A stretch of DNA of 64,000 bases from Vescimonas cirricatena. Its GTDB lineage: Bacteria; Bacillota; Clostridia; Oscillospirales; Oscillospiraceae. Location: positions 1 to 64,000 of the forward strand of contig NZ_JAJEPW010000011.1 in NCBI RefSeq assembly GCF_020687045.1, read 5' to 3'. The stretch's first letter is position 1; each line of letters opens with the position of its first letter. The notes below the pieces were generated by a model. The model saw only the letters and a list, made by a program, of their open reading frames with translations, was not told the DNA's origin and ran no database searches. This document shows positions 60,369 through 64,000 of the stretch, piece after piece. The position numbers and the translations under genes are program-made.

Positions 60369-60418
60369 AGTTGTAAGCTAAGCATATTAGTTTAATTCAT
60401 AAAAATTTTACAATTTAG

Positions 60419-60654
60419 GGTACCCCAAAATGCAGGAAAAATGTCCGTTGTAAGGTGAGAGGGGGGTGAAATCCAAAAACCGCAAAACTGAATGACCGTC
60501 CAAGGGATACTTTCTCCGGGGAAGCAGGCGATGAAATGAGCGTGCCAAGGAGAAAAGAAAACGGCACAGCGCCGAAAAGGGTTGCCTGCCAGAGTCCGGC
60601 GGATAGAACGGCGAAGCAATCAACCACAAATCAGGAAAGGAAGGTATTTTGCCT
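60419..60654 (+). other. long leader before xis, possibly structured
   Basis: About 235 bases of leader with no gene. It has many purine-rich blocks and short repeats (GGTGAGAGGGGGGTGAAATC, CTTTCTCCGGGGAAGCAGG, GGAGAAAAG). CTTTCTCC (60509-60516) is complementary to GGAGAAAAG (60549-60557) and CGCCG to CGGCG, so it can fold. No known riboswitch was recognised. Confidence 0.4.
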
Positions 60655-60672
60655 ATGGCAGGAGAAATTTTT

Positions 60673-60870
60673 ATGAGAGTAAATGAAGTTGCGGAAGAGC
60701 TTGGCGTATCGGTTCCGTATGCGTATAAGCTCATCCGTGAGCTGAACGAAGAGCTGCGAAAGACCGGCTGCATCACCATTGCAGGCAGGATCGACCGCAA
60801 GTTCTTCCATGAGAAGTTCTACGGAACGAGAGAACCGAAGGAAAGAAGGGAATCGAATGGCAGCGTTTAA
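60673..60870 (+). CDS. xis: excisionase-like HTH protein
   Basis: 65 residues. MRVNEVAEELGVSVPYAYKL then IRELNEELRKTGCITIAGRI is a MerR/HTH_17-like helix-turn-helix, as in excisionases of integrative elements. It is basic and small. GGAG lies 8 bases before the ATG at 60673; an ATG at 60655 with AAGGAAGG is the alternative. It overlaps the integrase start by 14 bases, so both are coupled. Confidence 0.8.
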   Translation: MRVNEVAEELGVSVPYAYKLIRELNEELRKTGCITIAGRIDRKFFHEKFYGTREPKERRESNGSV

Positions 60871-61930
60871 GGACAAGAAGAACGGCTCATGGTATGTGCA
60901 GTTTCGCTATACCGACTGGCGCGGTGAACGCCAGCAAAAATTGAAGCGCGGCTTTGCGACCAAGAAAGAGGCTCAGGCATGGGAACGCGAGTTTCTGATG
61001 CAGAAGCAGGCTGATGTCAATATGAGCTTCGAGAGCTTTGTGGCGCTCTATGAAAAGGACGTCAAGCCCAAGCTGAAGCTCAACACATGGCTCAGCAAGG
61101 AGCATATCATCCGCACGAAGATTCTTCCGTATTTCAAGAAGCGCAAGCTCTCGGAAATCACCGCCCGTGATGTGATCGACTGGCAGAACGAGATACGGCA
61201 GCACACCAAGTCAAGCGGCGAAAGCTATTCCCCGGACTATCTCAAGAACGTTCATACCCAACTGAGCTGTATTTTCAACCACGCCATCAAGTATTACGGC
61301 TTACAGATCAATCCCGCTGCAAAGGCCGGGAATATGGGCAGCGAGCAGCCGAAGGAAATGCTGTTCTGGACGAAGGAAGAATACATCAAATTCATCGACG
61401 CCATGATGGACAAGCCCATGCTGTACTACGCCTTTGAAATCCTGTACTGGTGTGGCATCCGCGAGGGTGAACTGCTGGCACTGACGCCTGCGGACTTCGA
61501 TTTTGAGAAGAAAACGCTCCGCATCAATAAATCCTATCAGCGGCTACAGGGCAAGGACGTTATCACCACGCCGAAAACGAAGAAAAGCAATCGCGTAATC
61601 CAGATGCCTGACTTCCTCTGTGACGAGATGCAGGACTATTTCAAGCAGCTTTACGGACTGGAACCGGACAGCCGCATCTTCCCTCTGACCAAGCACACCT
61701 TGAAGCGCGGCATGGAGTTCGGGTGCAAGGCGTCTGGTGTCAAGGTCATTAGAATCCACGATTTGAGACACAGCCACGTTTCTTTACTTATCAACATGGG
61801 CTATTCCGCCGTTGCCATCGGCAATCGTGTGGGACACGAAAGTGTGGAGATCACCTATCGGTACGCGCATCTGTTCCCAACTGTGCAGAAGGAAATGGCA
61901 GATAAATTGAACGTCGAAAGGAGCAATTAA
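60857..61930 (+). CDS. int: tyrosine integrase of the guaA element
   Basis: 357 residues. The N-terminal arm-binding domain is FKDKKNGSWYVQFRYTDWRG. The SAM-like domain spans about residues 55-155. The catalytic residues are Arg in YWCGIREGELLALTP, RIHDLRHSHVSLL, GH in GNRVGHESVEIT and Tyr in TYRYAHLFP. It is a Tn916/phage-type integrase and is intact. It is unlike the integrase of the tRNA-Arg elements. Two bases separate it from the MobC-like gene. Confidence 0.94.
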   Translation: MAAFKDKKNGSWYVQFRYTDWRGERQQKLKRGFATKKEAQAWEREFLMQKQADVNMSFESFVALYEKDVKPKLKLNTWLSKEHIIRTKILPYFKKRKLSEITARDVIDWQNEIRQHTKSSGESYSPDYLKNVHTQLSCIFNHAIKYYGLQINPAAKAGNMGSEQPKEMLFWTKEEYIKFIDAMMDKPMLYYAFEILYWCGIREGELLALTPADFDFEKKTLRINKSYQRLQGKDVITTPKTKKSNRVIQMPDFLCDEMQDYFKQLYGLEPDSRIFPLTKHTLKRGMEFGCKASGVKVIRIHDLRHSHVSLLINMGYSAVAIGNRVGHESVEITYRYAHLFPTVQKEMADKLNVERSN

Positions 61931-61931
61931 A

Positions 61932-62267
61932 ATGTCACTGAAAAACCGAGACAACCACAACCGCTGGCGCAACAAGACTGTTGCCTTCCGGGTATCACCG
62001 GAGGAAGACTGGCAGATTGAAACCTTTGTCAAGCTCTCAGGGCTGACGAAACAGGACTACATCACCCGCCGCCTGATTTGCAAGGACGTGGTGGTACAGG
62101 GCAATCCACGGGTCTACAAAGCGCTGCGCGACCAGCTTGCCGCTGTGCTGAACGAGCTGCGGCGCATTGAAGCGGGCGGCAGCGTGAACGACGAGCTGCT
62201 GGATGTGATTGAAATGATCGCAGCCATCATGGACGGCATGAAGGAGGAAAACGCCTATGGAGAATGA
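61932..62267 (+). CDS. MobC-like plasmid mobilization accessory protein
   Basis: 111 residues. NKTVAFRVSPEEDWQIETFV then KLSGLTKQDYITRRLI is the ribbon-helix-helix-like start of relaxosome accessory proteins (MobC type). It probably binds near oriT and helps the MobV relaxase begun at 63832. The ATG follows AAAGGAGCAATTAAA. Its stop overlaps the RepA-type ATPase start by 11 bases. Confidence 0.8.
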   Translation: MSLKNRDNHNRWRNKTVAFRVSPEEDWQIETFVKLSGLTKQDYITRRLICKDVVVQGNPRVYKALRDQLAAVLNELRRIEAGGSVNDELLDVIEMIAAIMDGMKEENAYGE

Positions 62268-63429
62268 AATCCGCAAAAAGAAAACGACCGCCCCGGACAC
62301 ATCTGTTGGCGCAGATGATGGGCAGCCGCTTCACAATTCAACTGAGAACAGTATATCCACTTTTGAGCAGGAAATCAACGGTGATTTTCAAAACAGCGCA
62401 GAAAGTCTGGATGAAATTTACCGCAGGATGCAGCGATTAACCGATCCGCATTACCTGCACACAATTTCCATGACCGAGCTGTACCAGACTGCGTATCAGA
62501 GCAGGCCGCCGATCATCGACGGCTTGCTCTATGCGGGCGCATACATCCTCGCAGGAGCGCCGAAGATTGGCAAGTCATTTCTGGTGGCGCAGATCGCCTA
62601 TCATGTCAGCACGGGCGAAGCTCTGTGGGGCTACGAAGTCTACCCCGGCACAGTGCTGTACCTCGCGCTGGAAGATGATTTTCAGCGCATCCAGAGCCGT
62701 ATGTTCATGATGTACGGCGTCAACGACACCGACCGGCTGCACTTTGCAACCGCGGCGGGCAAGATTGGAAACGGGCTGGACGAGCAGCTTGAGAACTTCG
62801 TGTGGGAACATCCCGACACCAAACTCATTATCATTGACACCATGCAGAAAATCCGCGAGGTCGGCGGCGAGGCGTACAGCTACGCCAGCGATTATGAGAT
62901 CATCGGTCGGCTCAAGCAATTTGCCGACAAGCACTGCGTCTGCGTTCTGACTGTTCACCACACCCGCAAGCAGCCTGCCGGTGACAGCTTCGAAATGATC
63001 TCCGGTACAACAGGATTGCTCGGTTGTGCGGACGGGTCGCTTCTCATGCAGAAGAAAAAGCGCACGGCATTGGAGGCAACCATCGACGTCGTGGGGCGCG
63101 ACCAGCAGGATCAGATTCTCTATCTGAAAAAGGATGCCGACACGCAAATCTGGAATCTTGAAAAGGTAGAAAACGAGCTGCACAAAGAGCCGCCCGATCA
63201 TGTTCTGGAATCCGTTTCAAGGCTGGTGTCCGCAGAACAGCCGGTATGGACAGGCTCGCCCTCTGCGCTTGCCGATGCCGTCCATGTCGGCATGGCGGCA
63301 AATGCGCTGAGCAAGTATCTGAATGTAAAATCCGGCAGGCTGCTGGATGAATACCATGTCCGCTATGAGAACAAGGTTCGGCACGAAGGGCGGTGTATCA
63401 CACTGACCTTCGTAGCTGCATGTGAATAA
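62257..63429 (+). CDS. RepA-type AAA ATPase/helicase
   Basis: 390 residues. A ~85-residue variable lead is followed by a RecA-like core: Walker A AGAPKIGKSFLVAQIAYHVS (about residue 105), VLYLALEDDFQRIQSRMF, Walker B KLIIIDTMQKIRE and VCVLTVHHTRK with the sensor residues. It resembles the hexameric RepA helicase of mobile plasmids and integrative elements, so the element may replicate after excision. The C-terminal ~100 residues include a winged-helix-like end. Confidence 0.88.
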   Translation: MENEIRKKKTTAPDTSVGADDGQPLHNSTENSISTFEQEINGDFQNSAESLDEIYRRMQRLTDPHYLHTISMTELYQTAYQSRPPIIDGLLYAGAYILAGAPKIGKSFLVAQIAYHVSTGEALWGYEVYPGTVLYLALEDDFQRIQSRMFMMYGVNDTDRLHFATAAGKIGNGLDEQLENFVWEHPDTKLIIIDTMQKIREVGGEAYSYASDYEIIGRLKQFADKHCVCVLTVHHTRKQPAGDSFEMISGTTGLLGCADGSLLMQKKKRTALEATIDVVGRDQQDQILYLKKDADTQIWNLEKVENELHKEPPDHVLESVSRLVSAEQPVWTGSPSALADAVHVGMAANALSKYLNVKSGRLLDEYHVRYENKVRHEGRCITLTFVAACE

Positions 63430-63443
63430 TCTGCGCGACGGCT

Positions 63444-63507
63444 GCGACGGTTGCAACGGTGAAAATAATACCACCAAAACAACCGACGCAATCGTTGCGA
63501 CCGTCGC
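63444..63507. repeat. 15-bp inverted repeat after repA, candidate origin
   Basis: GCGACGGTTGCAACG (63444-63458) and CGTTGCGACCGTCGC (63493-63507), one mismatch, around a 34-base AT-rich loop. It lies directly downstream of the RepA-type gene. Between this and mobV no real gene is seen. Confidence 0.5.
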
Positions 63508-63718
63508 GGAGAAAGGCCGGCAGCACGACCTTCCGCGTCCCCCGTCCCCATCGAAAAATCCGCAGAGTTTGAGATGGATGTGGGCAGGAGATTATGAGCG
63601 GAACTTGTCTGCAAATAAGCTGCTGACCACGCCGGTTTTTGCGGTTTGTATCCACACCGCAAACTGCAAAACCGGCAGAGGCATCCGCAGATGCCGCATA
63701 CCCCCTCGGAGAGCCCAC

Positions 63719-63778
63719 GATACTTTGCAGCCGCAGGATGAAAGTATCATAGTGGGTTATTACACTTCCGCAGAAGTG
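63719..63778. other. candidate oriT of the MobV type
   Basis: GATACTTT/AAAGTATC inverted repeat (63719-63726 with 63741-63748), then ATAGTGGGTTATTACACTT (63749-63767), resembling the nick-region TAGTGTGTTA of MobV plasmids. A CACTTC/GAAGTG hairpin follows (63763-63778). It lies about 55 bases before the mobV start. Confidence 0.6.
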
Positions 63779-63831
63779 CCTCCCCGAAAGCCCCCGTCCT
63801 GCACAATCTGAACTCAGGAGGTAAACTGCCT

Positions 63832-64000
63832 ATGGCAAGAGGCGACGGTATCCACCGTACCAGCGCAAGAAACGCAAGAATGAAAGACGCAGACATCGGC
63901 AACGCGCAAGCACACAACGAGCGCGAAAAATCATCGTATGTCAATCAGGATATCGTTCCCGAACGGACACAATATAACGTCCATTTCAAAACACCAACCG
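63832..64000 (+). CDS. mobV: MobV family relaxase (5' part, runs off the window)
   Basis: The first 56 residues MARGDGIHRTSARNARMKDA, then DIGNAQAHNEREKSSYVNQD, then IVPERTQYNVHFKTPT, are the conserved start of MobV/Pre relaxases (motif I region HNERE...N). The relaxase nicks oriT for mobilization. AGGAGG lies 9-10 bases before the ATG. The rest is outside the window. Confidence 0.85.
   Translation, partial: MARGDGIHRTSARNARMKDADIGNAQAHNEREKSSYVNQDIVPERTQYNVHFKTPT

Larger units (their letters stand above)
59477..64000. mobile_element. mobilizable integrative element next to guaA (partial)
   Basis: From the guaA stop to the window end: paired TGATAGCA motifs, XRE regulator, structured leader, Xis-like protein, integrase, MobC-like protein, RepA-type ATPase, a candidate oriT and a MobV relaxase start. 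GC content and codon use differ from the core genome. The gene set is that of an integrative mobilizable element. The right end and its att site are outside the window, so the size is unknown; guaA as the site is inferred from position. Confidence 0.75.

Noticed and set aside
63422..63811. 129-codon frame after the RepA-type gene
   Set aside because: It covers the inverted repeat and oriT-like sequences, has no ribosome site and reads as low-information sequence.

Overview
The window reads as chromosome of an anaerobic, spore-forming, GC-rich member of the Clostridia, most like the Oscillospiraceae (Flavonifractor/Lawsonibacter/Dysosmobacter type). Support: sporulation genes (sigH, spoIIM, spoIVA, sigG), an [FeFe]-hydrogenase, the recN-argR-nadK-tlyA-dxs cluster, a T-box, a THF riboswitch, Clostridia-type ECF folate uptake, and strong AGGAGG ribosome-binding sites. 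The genus is inferred from overall protein character, not from a search.

Layout. 1-9 kb: a zinc-ribbon protein, sigH, glmM, ruvBAC, xerD-spoIIM, a small membrane protein, yajC and tgt, all on the minus strand. 9-14.7 kb: two 30-residue membrane peptides, a PadR regulator with a membrane partner, then a lipoprotein-ABC ATPase-permease operon. 14.8-25 kb: tyrS with its T-box; recN, argR, nadK, tlyA and dxs; then an OapA-type membrane protein directly downstream of a ~650-nt structured RNA that I identify as OLE RNA; then spoIVA. 25-30 kb: a TetR regulator, transglutaminase, DAHP synthase, a binding-protein-like lipoprotein and queA.

30.4-42.2 kb is a tandem pair of related integrative elements in a tRNA-Arg(ACG) gene. 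Three copies of the 45-bp tRNA 3' end mark the junctions. Each element has paired GGGTCA motifs at both ends and brings its own terminator for the tRNA. Element 1 keeps an intact integrase and carries two radical-SAM-type genes (one frameshifted), a flavin reductase and an HxlR regulator. Element 2 has only the first 45 codons of the same integrase, interrupted by a GyrI-like gene. It carries macro-domain, VWA, ArsC/Spx-like and GIY-YIG genes plus an ADP-ribosylglycohydrolase remnant.

42.2-59.5 kb returns to core genome: sigG with a sigma-F/G-type promoter, a flippase, a two-gene hydrogenase operon with an unusual fused flavoprotein, an FTR-like protein, a sodium:solute symporter, an M42 peptidase, yqeC, folC-folT under a THF riboswitch, a LysR regulator, and xpt-guaA. 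A MITE-like 160-bp repeat occurs twice, with an internally deleted third copy. A small RNA candidate with its own promoter and terminator lies next to folC. From 59.5 kb to the end, a mobilizable element abuts the 3' end of guaA (XRE regulator, Xis, Int, MobC-like, RepA-type ATPase, a candidate oriT, and the start of a MobV relaxase). It runs off the window.

Promoters and hairpins were read by eye. No database search or folding program was used.
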